64,000 nucleotides of DNA, from assembly GCA_028023455.1 (NCBI GenBank), contig JAQFVV010006273.1, positions 2,976,001 to 3,040,000 on the forward strand. Reading direction: 5' to 3'. The translations under genes and the position numbers were made by a program. This DNA comes from Epiperipatus broadwayi. Lineage: Eukaryota > Onychophora > Udeonychophora > Euonychophora > Peripatidae. Positions 23,166 through 34,440 of this stretch are shown here, piece after piece (the stretch's first letter is position 1; each line of letters starts with the position of its first letter). Under the pieces are notes generated by a model. It made no database searches, was not told the origin of the DNA, and saw nothing but the letters and a program-made list of their open reading frames with translations.

Positions 23166-24154
23166 CAAGATGTCCACCAGCTTTATATATGGACCTTGAT
23201 GATCATGAATCAACAGAAATGAAGTGTATCATGTAATAGGCCAAATAAGTTCTCTACTTCATTATTTGCACAATAAAAAATAATTAATTTTATTTTGAAT
23301 CCAATTCAAAATTTTACTTTGACAATTTTTTAATTACACTATTTTAAGTGTTGTCATTGTTTCTCTACTGTTCTTTTTTTGTTCTCTCTGTTCTTCCCAT
23401 GTCTTACTTATTATTAACTTTCATCAGAGAGGATTATTCTACAAAATAAACCAATTAAATCATTATATGTGCATACATTAACTTATAATTAATAATTTTG
23501 CATCTATAAGCATGAGTGATAACTAATCAAACCATTCAAAATTATTTTCAATGACAATAAAATATGCTTAAGAATTAATTATAAAGATCAATTTAAAATA
23601 GCAATCATCTTAAATCTTTTTAATTATTATTGGTACTGTTCTATTAGCCACTGTACATCATTTGATGGCACTGTTTTTGTCCAAAACATATCAATATAAC
23701 ATTCCTGGGCTTCCCAATGTTTTTAATAAATACTAAAGAAGGCCAGCCAACTCCCCCCCCTTCAAATTTACATTATTCTTTTAATACTAAATTAAACATT
23801 TAAACAAAACTTTTAATTTATGTTATTCTTCTAATACTAAAGTAGGCTGGCAGACTTTTATTTTCACATTATTTTTCTAATACTAAATTAAACATTTAAA
23901 CAAAAGTAAAACAAAAAACACTTCATTAAAAAAGTAATCAGCCACGTTAATTATTATTATTTTTTGAAGAAAAAAACTATTCTGATTGATGATTGCATTA
24001 CAAAGAAATCACAACAACAATACACATTGATTTCAATAACAATTTTAGTGAAAACAAGTTCTTGCTTATAATTTGAACAACAACAAAAAAGTAACACTGC
24101 ATGAAACATTAATTTCAATAACTCCTTTGCTAAATATCTTTTTTAAACTTGTTA
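23166..24154. other. Spacer between Penelope and Merlin relics
   Basis: AT-rich. It contains a local duplication around 23,760-23,930: CTTTTAATACTAAATTAAAC and CTTTTAATTTATGTTATTC-type phrases recur, with ATTAAACATTTAAACAAAA at about 23,791 and again at about 23,882, ~90 bp apart. A C8 run is at 23,753. No coding signal. Confidence 0.5.
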
Positions 24155-24998
24155 CTAGTTGTGGACAGCCATCTTGGCTAGGATGGCTCTGAACAGGTCT
24201 TCACCTTTGTAAAGGTATTGCCACATAAATTTAGCAAGGGATTAGTGGACTGTGCCTCACTGTTTTTTATTCTGCCACTTCAGTAGCCCCCACAGTCACT
24301 CAATGGTCTGGGTGTGGGAACCTGTGCTGGAGTCAACAAATTTGAACTAGTGGTTGCCAGTCATTTCATTGGTCTTACACTTCTTCCAGCAGTTGTAGAT
24401 GGTGGATATAGCTGTGATGTTTTCCCAGATGTCATGGAGCAAGGTTGCTGCAGAGCAATTGGGGATGGTGGCTGTGAAAGATTCACCTGTCTCCTGGCAC
24501 AGACTCTGACAATCCACTGCTGTGGCAGCATCCTGCCCTGGTAGTTCTTCTGATGGCTGATGAGAGTTTTGGAAACATTTATAATGCATTCAGAACTGCA
24601 TATTTGATGTCAGGGATGAGACACGAGGCTCTCACAGCACAGCTCCCTTAAACTGGTGGTCCAATTAACAACAGTGCCTCTGGACAGTTCCAGATAAATC
24701 AGTGCACATTTGACAGTGAACTCATCATGGCTCCATTAATACATGATCCATAACACTTTGAAAAAGGGCATCCTGGAACCATTAAACCATGTCCACTTCT
24801 GAATTGAGATGGTTCACCTGACGGTGCAGCAGTAGCATACAAACTGCAAGCTTTGCCTGCAAATCATCATCTTTTTTTCTTTCCACACATTTTCTTGGTA
24901 TGTAGCAAGATGTTTTGTGCCTGCAAAAAGGAAACAGTGTCAGCTTTTGTGTTCAGCAACTCCCACACTTTGAAATGTTTGCTGTCACCTTCAGCCAT
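24155..24998 (-). pseudogene. Merlin-superfamily (ISXO2/IS1595-like) DDE transposase relic
   Basis: On the minus strand the chosen ATG (24,998) opens MAEGDSKHFKVWELLNTKAD, then TVSFLQAQNILL, the N-terminal region of Merlin transposases. Next come the helix segment LSRGTVVNWTTSLREL (family form: TVVDWYNFCREV), KNYQGRMLPQQW (family: YHRGR...QWVFGG), ETGESFTATIPNCSAATLL, then STIYNCWKKCKTNEM (family: STIYSDCWKSY). Last are FKFVDSSTGSHTQTIE, LWGLLKWQNKK and FMWQYLYKGEDLF, ending at a TAG at 24,155-24,157. The order and ~280-codon span match a full-length Merlin transposase. At least two frameshifts and several in-frame stops break it. The second catalytic Asp of the SDCW motif is lost, and no clear first Asp is visible; the Glu of QTIE remains. 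GC content is well above the flanks. Terminal inverted repeats were not found. Confidence 0.87.
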
Positions 24999-25771
24999 TT
25001 TATTTGTGTTGAGAATGAGTTATCGAATTGTGATCTGTCATAGTCTTTGCAAATTTTTCCCAGCTTCCAAGCTACATAGGGAAGCATGTTGACAGGCTGA
25101 CAATTATCACTACACATTACTACTTCAGTTGGGGTGGGAGACAATTAATTTGGAAGCAGATTTCAAGAGTTCTGAGAAATTGAAGTACAGCCACTCTCAT
25201 ATCAAATGGTAGTGAACTGTCATTACTGATCATATGCATAAAATGTGGCCACACAAATCTGGGCATATGATTCCTGTGCATTTGCATAAAAAACAACACC
25301 TTACAATCATAGTGTTGTATTAGCTATAGGTTCAGTTACATAAACAGCATACTTCTGTGTTTTTGCACAGAAAAAGCACCATCAAGTGATATACAGTAGC
25401 TAATCGAACAGTACCTTATTATTTAATAATAATAAGATATCAATATTTCTTTTAAATTAAAAATGACACTAATAAATTATTATATTTCTGATACTATCAA
25501 ACATTAGTCCATCTGACAGATGGCATATAAAATCTCATACACAACTAAACAGAGGGCTTAGCATATCTTGAACAGTCTAAGTCTTTATCCCTCTCAATAG
25601 ATTTATTGATAATATTTATTTTTATAAAATTTGTCAACTATGATAACACACCACTGCTATAAGACACCTATTTAATATTGAATTTTTTTAAATTATTATC
25701 AATTAAAATTTTATATAAATTGAACATTTAAATATGGCTTGATCAACATCAAGCCCAACCATAAGGTTAAA

Positions 25772-25772
<1 letters not shown>
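24999..25772. other. Merlin flank, unassigned
   Basis: The GC-richer composition of the Merlin relic continues to about 25,400, so part of this may be the element's 5' end. No terminal repeat could be matched to the other side. From 25,400 on it is AT-rich without features. Confidence 0.4.

Positions 25773-25825
<53 letters not shown>
25773..25825. repeat. (TA)n microsatellite
   Basis: About 26 uninterrupted TA dinucleotides after AAGGTTAAAG. Confidence 0.95.
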
Positions 25826-25827
<2 letters not shown>

Positions 25828-26739
25828 ACTGCAACAGGACTAAAAACTAAAATTAACTTAAACTAACAAAAAAAATACAATATTTCATATTAAATTTTTT
25901 AAAAATCTATTTTTTGCTTATTATAGTGCTATTGGCTCTTTGATTTATCATGAGTTCATTTTACCCAGTAAATCAATCTTCTTCATTTTTTACTTTCTAT
26001 CATTTCTTTCTTCACAAATCACTTCTACAATAACAGGATCAAAACCATGTCTGTAATATACTTGGTTTATTTAAGTTAATTTAATTTTAAATCTACACTG
26101 CCATGTTTTTATATTATTTATAATTATGAGATAAATCTATTGTGTTTATAATTGTTCTCTATATGTGTGTGGTGCTTGTGTGTATGTGCATGTAAACAAC
26201 CATTTCTTGATGAAAAAATTATCAGAATAGCTTCATGGCAATAACTAATTTGCAAAAAATTGCTTTCTAATCTTTTAGATATGATACCAAATTTTATTTC
26301 TTAAACATTTACTGCTAACAATGTATTTCTTTTGAGCGTACATATTTTTTTATATAAATAACAAAACTTAGTTTTTTGAAGCTTGTTAATAAATGCACCG
26401 TTCATGCTTAATATAACTTCTAATGGCTTTTTATAATTTAAGTAAGAACTAATGCCATTGATAATTAGACACTGGTTAGGCATGACAAAATAGTTTCTTG
26501 ATCTACAGTAAATGGCTACCCAAGCTTAAATTTCAAGAAATAACAATAATGATCTATAATTTCTTAGCACCACATGAAAACTTTTTTATATTCATCATGG
26601 AAAGAATAAGCAGTATCCATCTTCTGAGTGGTTTTAAACAACACAAAAATCTGTTCACAATAAAATCACTCTTGTTGCAGAAAACTATTTAATTTACATG
26701 TGGCTCAATATTTTTAGCTATCTCAAATGGAAGTCATTT
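25826..26739. other. AT-rich region, nothing recognised
   Basis: Short frames only (60 codons minus at 26,301-26,483; 64 codons plus at 26,498-26,692), none with recognisable motifs. Confidence 0.5.
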
Positions 26740-27988
26740 CTGAAAATTAAAAAATATTATTTAAAAAATTAATAACATTAAGAAGCACCTGAAAGACTTT
26801 TACAAAGAACTAATTAATCATAAAAATGAGAAGACAATAACTTATTTTAAATTCCTAGAATTTTAACTAAAGTGGAGATATGTGCAATTAAGGCTATAAA
26901 AAGGAAAAGGTTACAAAAAATGGTAAATCATTGTGAACATTTTAAAAGAATTTGCCAAAAAATAGAAATAAAGTGATAAAAATGTATTGAATGAATTGAA
27001 TAAATGAAAGAATGCAGTAGTTATTTTGATAATTGAAAAGTGAAAAGTAGAAGATTAGATTTTACTAATATCAATTTTTTGTTAACTTTATACAAGATTT
27101 TTAATATAAATAAGTTGAATTTAGAAGTAATTATAGTTTTATAAATAACATCCAAAAATTGAAAAAATTATATAGGAAAAATGCAATTGTGAATTTTCTT
27201 TTATAGCTTATAAAACGCATTTGAGTGTAAAAATATGTTTACATAAATGTAATATTAACATTCTGAAAAGTATTTATCAAAATGTTACAGAAATAACTGT
27301 GGTGATACTGAAAGAATTAATATAAAAAAAAATCAAATGTAGGGTTGTAAAATATAATGGTAAGTAAATTCTTTAGATTTTGCAAACAAGAATTACCAGA
27401 TGAAACAGAAAAAATAGGATAGAGATAAATATGATAAAAACTAAAATAATATTTAATAGTTTTTCAAAGTAGTATAAAAAAATTGTAGTAATGAGTTAAA
27501 GAAAATCAACAACATTAAATATGTTGAACAAATTATTATCACATATGGAAATGCATTGAATGAATTAAATTATATAATTAAACTTGGAAGAAGCACTTTT
27601 GGTACAAATAACCATCTCCTTGAAAAAAAAAAATAGTAAATTTATTTTATCATGAATTGCTTCATGATGGATGTATAACAGAAGATCAGGACATAGTCTT
27701 CAAATCATCTAACAAAGTATGGAGAAATGTAAATTATGAATAACAAAATGAAACCAACTGTTGAAATCATAAAAAGGATTTAGAAACTAAAATTTATTGG
27801 GGTGTCACTAAAAAGAATAATAATATATGAACAAATAATATCCTAAATTGGACCCTAAAAGATGTGAGATGGATGGGTGGGAAAAGTTTATTATAGTAAT
27901 ATGGACAGAAAAATTATGGATTGAAAATAGCTGGATTAAACAAACTTTTATCCTGTAGTGAAATGATAAGAGTTGATGATGATGATTA
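26740..27988 (+). pseudogene. Decayed RTE-type LINE, RT to 3' end (copy 2)
   Basis: Translated pieces follow the order of the 36.7-kb copy: LKDFYKELINHKNE (other copy VEDFYQELYSNKE), NAVVILI (NVVLIFKKGD), INILKSIYQN (ILKNIYKN), KKINNIKYVEQIIITYGNAL with LNYIIKLGRSTFGTNNHLL (other copy INHRIKLGWSAFGRNNLIL). The 3' end reads GTGAGATGGATGGGTGG, then ATTATGGATTGAAAATAGC, TTTTATCCTGTAGTG and TGATGATGATGATTATAAAA. It matches the other copy's RWMDE...ILQWID region and its (TGA)n-ATTATAAAA terminus. Every frame is interrupted. It appears to be a related subfamily or an older insertion and is 5'-truncated before the endonuclease. Confidence 0.8.
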
Positions 27989-29095
27989 TAAAAAAGTCTT
28001 AATAAGTGTGCCACATAGCACAGATTTTGTTGCATTCTTATATGGAGAAAAGTGGAGAAGACATTACTCATGTAAACCAGTAAACTGCTATTACTTGAGG
28101 GATTTTTTTTTTTTTATATATATATTCTAACTATGAATAGCAAGACATATACTTTTTAACAATAGCCTTGTGGTTTGCTATACAATCATCTAAGATTGTT
28201 TTTCTATTTACACATCTTGTATATTATATTTTTAGATTTTTACAGGTTTCTAGGATCCAGTCAATGATTTTATTTGTCCATATATCTCTTTTTAATTACG
28301 TGATCAACCTATTTCAGTTTCTCAATCTTTTTATGGTATCAATGATACTTGTTTTTTCTCACCTATAAATTCAACATTTTATTTCACTGTTATTTATAAC
28401 TAACATTTCTCTGCACTTTGCTGTTTGCTTTTAAGTTTTACCCTGTTCTTTGGATAAGAACTTACAGTATCATATGATTTTCATGAGTAGAGGAGAAAAT
28501 ATTGCTACAAGTACTGATTCTGTGATTTACCTTTATATCTTTTTAATTTACCAACCAATAATTAAATGGTTATCTAGCTTTGCTAAAGATCAAATGTTTG
28601 AAAATATTCTATGCTAGTTTAGAAATTCTCAGTTACTTGTGAAAAAAAAAATCTAATTTACCAGACTTAAACTGCTATGGCATTAAACAAATGACTATCT
28701 TAATCATAATATCCTGAGACACTTTATATATGTGTGTATATGTGTACTTATAGAACAGCACAGATTATATACATATTGCTAGAGTATTAATTAAGTTGGA
28801 TAAGTAACATTACGTATGTAATCCCATTAATTATATGACTAATTTTATATTGTCTTACAACAGTCACTCTATCATAATGAGAAACATCCTAGGTCAAGTA
28901 AATTAATATTATTTCTATCGATGAATAATGATAATTGTGGGATAGTATAAACGGATATGTATATAGATTTATAATTTAAATTTATACTCATCCTGAAAAG
29001 AGATATGTTTATAAAAAATAAAAATTAATATAACAATTTATAAACAACGACTAATAAATCTGCTGCATTACAGTTATATAAAATCATATTACAGT
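27989..29095. other. 1.1 kb region without assigned features
   Basis: AT-rich with short hydrophobic frames (for example 66 codons plus at 28,168-28,368). No recognised motif or repeat. Confidence 0.5.
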
Positions 29096-29205
29096 ACTAA
29101 AATTTTTTTTTTTCATGTGACAAAGCATCGGCAGGGAAGCGAACCCGGGACAACTGCTTGTAAGGCAGATGTGCTGACCACTCGACCACCAACGCTTGAC
29201 TAAAA
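29096..29205 (-). mobile_element. tRNA-derived SINE, second copy
   Basis: Read on the minus strand the unit begins GTCAAGCGTTGGTGGTCGAG, the same head as the SINE at 14.8 kb. It has a 71-nt tRNA-like body (29,195 down to 29,125) whose acceptor strands GCGTTGG and CCGATGC pair fully if G-T is allowed. The anticodon-loop equivalent is CTTACAA (TAC), the B-box is GGGTTCGCTTCCC, and the tail is TTTGTCACATG followed by an 11-base A-run (T-run on plus, 29,103-29,113). ACTAAAA flanks both sides (29,096-29,102 and 29,199-29,205), a plausible short target duplication overlapping the head by two bases. It is less decayed in the acceptor than the first copy. The structure and tail indicate a SINE, not a tRNA-Val gene. 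Confidence 0.82.
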
Positions 29206-30468
29206 ATCTTTTTGTGCAGAACACATGTATCCCACTCCAAAAAATAAGGATGTGTGTGCATTAATTTTTTTGATCTATTATTAATTTATTTGCATTAACA
29301 ATCAAAATGATGTGAAGATGTGTAATGTGTATAAGTAATAAGAGGAAAATATAAAACTATATAACATACTTTACACATTTTTATTATATATGACTCTCTA
29401 CATAATACTTTGTATTGAGCCATTTACCATATTATTTTAGCTGATTATTTTATCTTTTGCCATGTTTACTAAATTAAACAAATAACAACAATCTGCAAAT
29501 ATTCCATTACAGAGCAAATATTTCTCTAACTCCCACATAGAAAAACAGTAAAAGGAAAGCATTACTCATAAGTTTGTCAATTACTAAGTGCTGATGTTTT
29601 GAGCTATTTTCATTCTTGCTTTATCTTCTAGATAAGAATATTTTATTACATTTACTGACTAATATTAGATAGCTAGTTAATCTGATCTAAAAAAAATATT
29701 TAAATTGTACCATGTCCGGATTTTAATCCAGATTCATAAGTATTGCAGGCAATGAACTACGACTACATTTCAAATCATTTTAAATATACAGAAACTTTAT
29801 TGTTAATAATAATTATTATATTCCTTAAAATAATGTTTTATATTTATTAGAAACTATCAAAAATAAATCAAAATAATTTTATAACTTAAAGTCTATTTTG
29901 TATTTAAGATTAGAGGAAAATATTTTTACTTACCTATTTTCTTTTATATATATAAATTTACTTTTTCATATAACAAGCTGAACAAGATCATAAAAATTTT
30001 AGTATTTGATAAGATCAAAGCAATGTATATATACTATCACTTTTTTATTTTTTTACTACTATCAGTAAATTTACTCTTGGGTTTAATTAACAAATTGAAC
30101 AAGGTCGTAAAAATTTTCTATAATTAGGTGTAACTCATGTTTTATTAAATTATGCAAATTTGTTAAAATGTAAATTAATATAAAAAAGGGTATTTATAAA
30201 TCCATTTAAAGCTTTAAAAAAGTACTTGAAGCATATGATAACAACAAATATTTAGTCTATGTAATTTCTTTCAGATAATCCAACCATTAAAAATTTAATC
30301 AAGCATTCTTTAAAATGCTTTAGGACTGATGTATTTTGATTGAATTTTTATGCATTGTTTTGACTAATTTTAAATGTAATATATATTTATCTTATGGAAG
30401 TAATATAATTTTCTTCTTCATTTTCCTATGTATTGACTTCTACTTTAACATATCATACCATTTATAAC
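29206..30468. other. 1.26 kb AT-rich region, nothing recognised
   Basis: Contains two related phrases ~120 bp apart: AACAAGCTGAACAAGATCAT with AAAAATTTTAGTA (about 29,973), and AACAAATTGAACAAGGTCGT with AAAAATTTTCTA (about 30,089). These are a diverged local duplication. No coding signal. Confidence 0.45.
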
Positions 30469-30690
30469 CTTCTTAAACACTTTATCAATTATTGGAAAAT
30501 AATTATTTATAATGGTCAGGTTAAAATGTATATTTTATTTTGTGTATTTAATTATGTATATGAATATGTGTATAAGTGTATTAATTATATAATTATATAT
30601 TTGAATATTGTAGCTCTGTTGATGACTGCAGGACAGTCAAAACTGTTAGTTTTGATATAAATAAATAATATTGATAAAGTGTTTAAGAAG
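30469..30690 (+). repeat. Penelope-tail fragment between 21-bp inverted repeats
   Basis: Perfect inverted repeats of 21 bp (left 30,469-30,489 beginning CTTCTTAAACAC; right 30,670-30,690 ending GTGTTTAAGAAG) enclose a segment aligning with the tail of the Penelope-like element at 22.2 kb. Shared pieces include GGAAAATAATTATTTATAA, GGTCAGG and the 40-nt motif. A 75-codon frame (30,433-30,660) runs through it by chance. The 222-bp unit could be a small foldback that captured, or is derived from, the Penelope terminal region. Confidence 0.75.
30610..30649 (+). ncRNA. 40-nt hammerhead-core-like motif (copy 2)
   Basis: Starts GTAGCTCTGTTGATGACTGC and ends GGACAGTCAAAACTGTTAG. It has the same length and spacing as the copies at 22,133 and 43,521. 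The core CTGATGA has become CTGTTGA and GAAAC has become AAAAC, so this copy should be inactive if the motif is a ribozyme. The internal stem GACTG/CAGTC is perfect here. Confidence 0.4.
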
Positions 30691-32640
30691 ATTGTAAATA
30701 GTACATGTTTATCTTAAAGAAAAAAAAAGTTAGGGTTGAATGAGTTTCTTTATGTTTCTTTATTCCTGTGCCTAAAACATACTTATTTTATTAGAATATA
30801 TTCAAAAATTACAGCATGATATAATGAAAATTGTCTTTTAATAGCCTCACTGCATGACAAAGAACTCTTCAATAATCTCTCATAGTTAAAGAGGAAGGCA
30901 TTACTCATTAGGATCACCAATTAGCATGTGATATGAATTTGATCAGTTTTTCAGCCTTATTTTGTCCTTTAGATAAGAAAAACAAACTGAAGCAGATTCT
31001 ATTTATGAATCTGTACCAGCTTTTTGAAGTTTTTTTTTTCTTTCTTTTTTAAATACTCATAAACAATCTTTTATTCATTCATTTTGTTTTTATAGTCCTT
31101 TTCAAAAAGATTCTCAATTTTTTTTATTTCAAATTAAATTAATTTCTTTGGTGCAGTTTGCACTTATGTTCAATCAATTAATAGCTTTAATTTTCCTCTA
31201 AAAACAAGCAAAAGTAATATGTTTGAAAACATGAAATTAATATGTTTTCATAACAGGCAATGATTAAAATACTAAACATGTTTAAAACTAGACCTCATGA
31301 ACTTACTACAAATAATGTTTGAGTTGCTGGATCAACAGCAGATGATTATTTAATCCAGTCATTTATCAGAATGTATCACCAAAACCAGCTCTCTCTCTTC
31401 ATTGTTTATGATCTGATAATAGAAAACTTTCAATATTATTTTGTCAGAAGTTTGCTTGCAGATTTAAAATAGTTGGAGATATAAAAAATAACAAATGGAT
31501 AGATATTGTCATAAATTCTGATGTTATAGTATTATCTATGGCGCAATACAAAAACGTATACTATCATAACTAACATTTCCCACATTGGGGGGGGGGGTTA
31601 CATTTTTTTATGTACTTAGTTTTTTAAATTCAATTAATATAGAATAGCATTTACTCTTATTGAATAATGTTATTCAAGACTCACCTATAATTTCTTTAAA
31701 TTAATATTTTTATTGTCAATTACTATCACTTTATTATGGAATTATATTTATTATTATTGCTATTTGAATTTTTCCCTGAAGGTTTGTTTTTTAAATAAAT
31801 TATATTATTTTCATGTTTTCAAACATATTATTTGCAAAACAAACATTATCTGTTTGCATAAAAACATTAGTTTCAGATTTGTTTTCTAAAAAAATAACAT
31901 TACTTTATTATTTTAATCATATTACTTTCGCTTTTTTGTTTTGATTTTTATGGAAAAAATGAAACTTATTTATTAACTTGTTTTTGATTAGTTAGTATAT
32001 CTATATCATGAATCCACCAAGTCTGTCTGCATGTATATAATATATGTATATAAATAAAGTATTATTTTTATTATATAAATACATACTAACAATACATGAG
32101 AAAATTATTTTCTTATTGTATTAAACTATTTTAAATGTAAATTATTCAAATGAGGCATAATTATTATAAATGGACACATTTAAAAATCCTTGATAGTATT
32201 GCATATTATGAAAAAGCCAATATGTATAATGAAGAAGCTAATATGCACAATGAAAGTATATAATCAAGTATAATAAACTATTAAAAATCATAATAAGTGT
32301 AATTATGATTTGCATATTACAATGGCAGCTGATAGTATGTATAATAGTGTTTTAGTTATAATGGATTTATGTTCTTAATGTATATATGTATATTGCAATT
32401 ATTCCTGAATGGAAGAGTAAAAGACTTTCTTCAATTTATATGCACTGCAATAAAATTATATTTATCTACTGAACATGTGTAGATAGTTACATACATATAA
32501 AAGAGTTTATTTGTAGACTACATATAATTCTAATGAAATCTCTCATTGTTATTCAATTAGTTGTTCTTTTTCTGTTAGAAAATTGATTTATTTGTATTAC
32601 AATAAACTTGTACTTATATTTACTTAAAATGTATTGATAC
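30691..32640. other. 2 kb AT-rich region with small repeats
   Basis: Includes a G10 run near 31,588 and a small two-unit 21-bp tandem repeat at 32,208-32,249 (ATGAAAAAGCCAATATGTAT / ATGAAGAAGCTAATATGCAC). No coding gene recognised. Confidence 0.45.
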
Positions 32641-33144
32641 TGCCTGATTTGGTATACAAATACTTTCAGGACATAGCAAAATGATGCAGTTGACAGGAGA
32701 TCTGAAGTTTATAGCAAATTGGACAAAGTTGACAGCTTATGAAGACTCAACATTGCAAAGCAATGTAGCCAACAGCATATGAAGAACCTGTAAAAACATA
32801 GCAGAATAGTGCAATAATATAAAACATTGTATACATTATAAAACATAAAAAATTGTGTCATTAAGCAGTGACATTTGTGAATTTTATATGGATAATGCTG
32901 TAGTGTGAAAAAGTTATGCATACCATATTGAAAGATACATGTTTATAAATCAAATTGAGGATGAGAAAACAAAAGTGTCTACACTTATGTGGTTCATGGG
33001 AATCAATTCTGCTATTCCAAGACTCTCAAAGAACTTTTGTATCAGGAATTGAAAAAAGAACTAAATATTTATTTTACACCTACAATAATTAAATGCACAG
33101 CATGACTGAGATTAAGAACCAGAATGTAACTCTCTTGTGACAAA

Positions 33145-33610
33145 TATTAGGAATATGACATTGCATTTAGGAAATTAGCAAAGGATTATGATTATGGCCT
33201 AGAACTGAATAATAGTTTATTAGAACTATTGTATGGAATAATAGATGATAATTTTAAAAAAATATATTATTAAATGAACCAGACCTTAATTATAAATGCA
33301 CAATAGAAAAATGCAGCACTCAAAAAATTATATTAAACAATACTTCAGAATTTAAATTCTCTAAACAAATGGATAAATATCCAGTTGGAGTAAAGAAAGC
33401 AGATGCAGATAGACTGGACTGCAAGAGTGCAATAACTGGTTTGACATGATATTGGTGTAGAAAGATTGGCCATTTAAGAAGAAACTGCAGATTTAAAAGT
33501 GAAAAATGCAATATTTATAAAACAGTAGAACATTTAGCTGCTATCTGCCATATTAAAGATAGATATGTTAAAAAAATAATAACACTAGACTGTAAATCAG
33601 TGGAGAAAGA
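33145..33610 (+). pseudogene. Gag fragment with two CCHC zinc knuckles
   Basis: The frame around 33,150-33,330 reads EYDIAFRKLAKDYDYGLELN, then LLELLYGIIDDN and LLNEPDLNYKCTIEK. It matches the gag pattern of a leucine-rich core followed by a G-I-x-D turn and an L-x-x-x-x-DL stretch. At 33,449-33,540 the knuckles are YWCRKIGHLRRNC and KCNIYKTVEHLAAICH. The first Cys of knuckle 1 has become a TGA stop, and the second Cys of knuckle 2 has become Tyr (TGT to TAT). One frameshift lies between core and knuckles. Gag would form the particle and bind element RNA, but this copy cannot. Confidence 0.8.
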
Positions 33611-33669
33611 GTAAGAAGTAAAATAGTATAAAGAAATTAAACACCATAATGAATGATCATATTCTAATG

Positions 33670-33985
33670 AATGTGAAAATAATTGAGCAGAAAGTTACTA
33701 TGGTAGTAGACCATGAAGCAACTCTGTCATTATTATCTTATAAAGACTGGATGAAAATTAATAAATTGTAAGAAGAAAATATCACTCACAAAAACTGATG
33801 TCATCACTGCAGAGGTAAATGGAAATAAGATAATATGGATGTAAAAGTGACTGTACCTGTGAAATTAAATTCTGAGATTAAATTTTTATTACTGTATATT
33901 GTCAATAAAGGTTTTAGCCCTTTACCAGAGAGATATTATTTCTGTCCTTTGAAAATTTGTGTAAACATTATTAAGAGAATACAAT
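33670..33985 (+). pseudogene. Retroviral-type aspartic protease fragment
   Basis: EQKVTMVVDHEATLSLLSYK (about 33,682-33,741) aligns with the protease active-site motif. The usual D-T/S-G-A has become D-H-E-A, so the Asp remains but the following residues are lost. After a frame break, MDVKVTVPVKLN (33,835 onward) and YIVNKGFSPLPERYYF match the flap-to-C-terminal part, where ...LLGRDWL is normal. It would process the polyprotein in an intact element. Confidence 0.7.
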
Positions 33986-34139
33986 TAGAAGTTACAATAA
34001 AATCAATAACAAATGCTAAGCAACATAAAAATAAAAATTATTGCAGGCATTTTAAACCCTACTGAACTCTTTTGAGAGCTTTCTTAAAGCAAAGTACAAT
34101 GTCTATCATAATTGGAAGAACAGGATATTGTCTTTCAAA

Positions 34140-34425
34140 ATGTACATCAAAGCATGTGCGCACCTTACTTCATCAAAGTTATTCAGGAGTTGTCTGTAAA
34201 TCAATTCAGACTTGAAAATGGCTACATCTGGTATACACTGAACCAATAAATGAATATATATATTTTTGTAGTTTAGATTCATATCCATGGTGTATGGAAT
34301 GCAACAATCATCAAAAAAACTAATGCTGTGAGAACCATTAGAGCACTGAAAGATATATTTGTAAATTACATTTATCCCAATAATATTATAACAGACAATG
34401 AGATTGCAGCAATTTAAAGATTATC
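34140..34425 (+). pseudogene. Integrase core fragment
   Basis: The reading passes through LLHQSYSGVV (family: LH..HPGI), then SLDSYPWCMECN with the first catalytic Asp codon at 34,276-34,278 (family: VDSYSKW.E). After a one-base shift come KKTNAVRTIRALKDIFVNYI, then YPNNIITDNE with the second catalytic Asp codon at 34,394-34,396. The third acidic residue is not visible. Stops and at least two frameshifts break it. It would integrate element cDNA if intact. Confidence 0.78.
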
Positions 34426-34440
34426 TAGCCAATAAGAAAA

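Larger units (their letters stand above)
33100..34440 (+). mobile_element. Ty3/gypsy-type LTR-retrotransposon relic lacking RT
   Basis: Conceptual translation gives, in order, a gag fragment, two zinc knuckles, an aspartic protease and an integrase core, all on the plus strand. Only ~340 bp separate protease and integrase, too little for reverse transcriptase and RNase H, so those domains have been deleted. Upstream sequence (32,640-33,100) has similar composition and may hold the gag N-terminus, but was not assigned. LTRs were not found. The combination of a double CCHC gag and a protease-to-integrase order fits the Mag-like branch of Ty3/gypsy. Confidence 0.8.

Noticed and set aside
24552-24580. 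Hammerhead-like CTGATGAGAG...GGAAAC
   Set aside because: Lies inside the Merlin coding relic, stem II would be too short, and there is no stem I or III.
29125-29195. Functional tRNA-Val(TAC) gene
   Set aside because: Mismatches in the anticodon and T stems, an A-tail and the same non-tRNA leader and tail as the other SINE.
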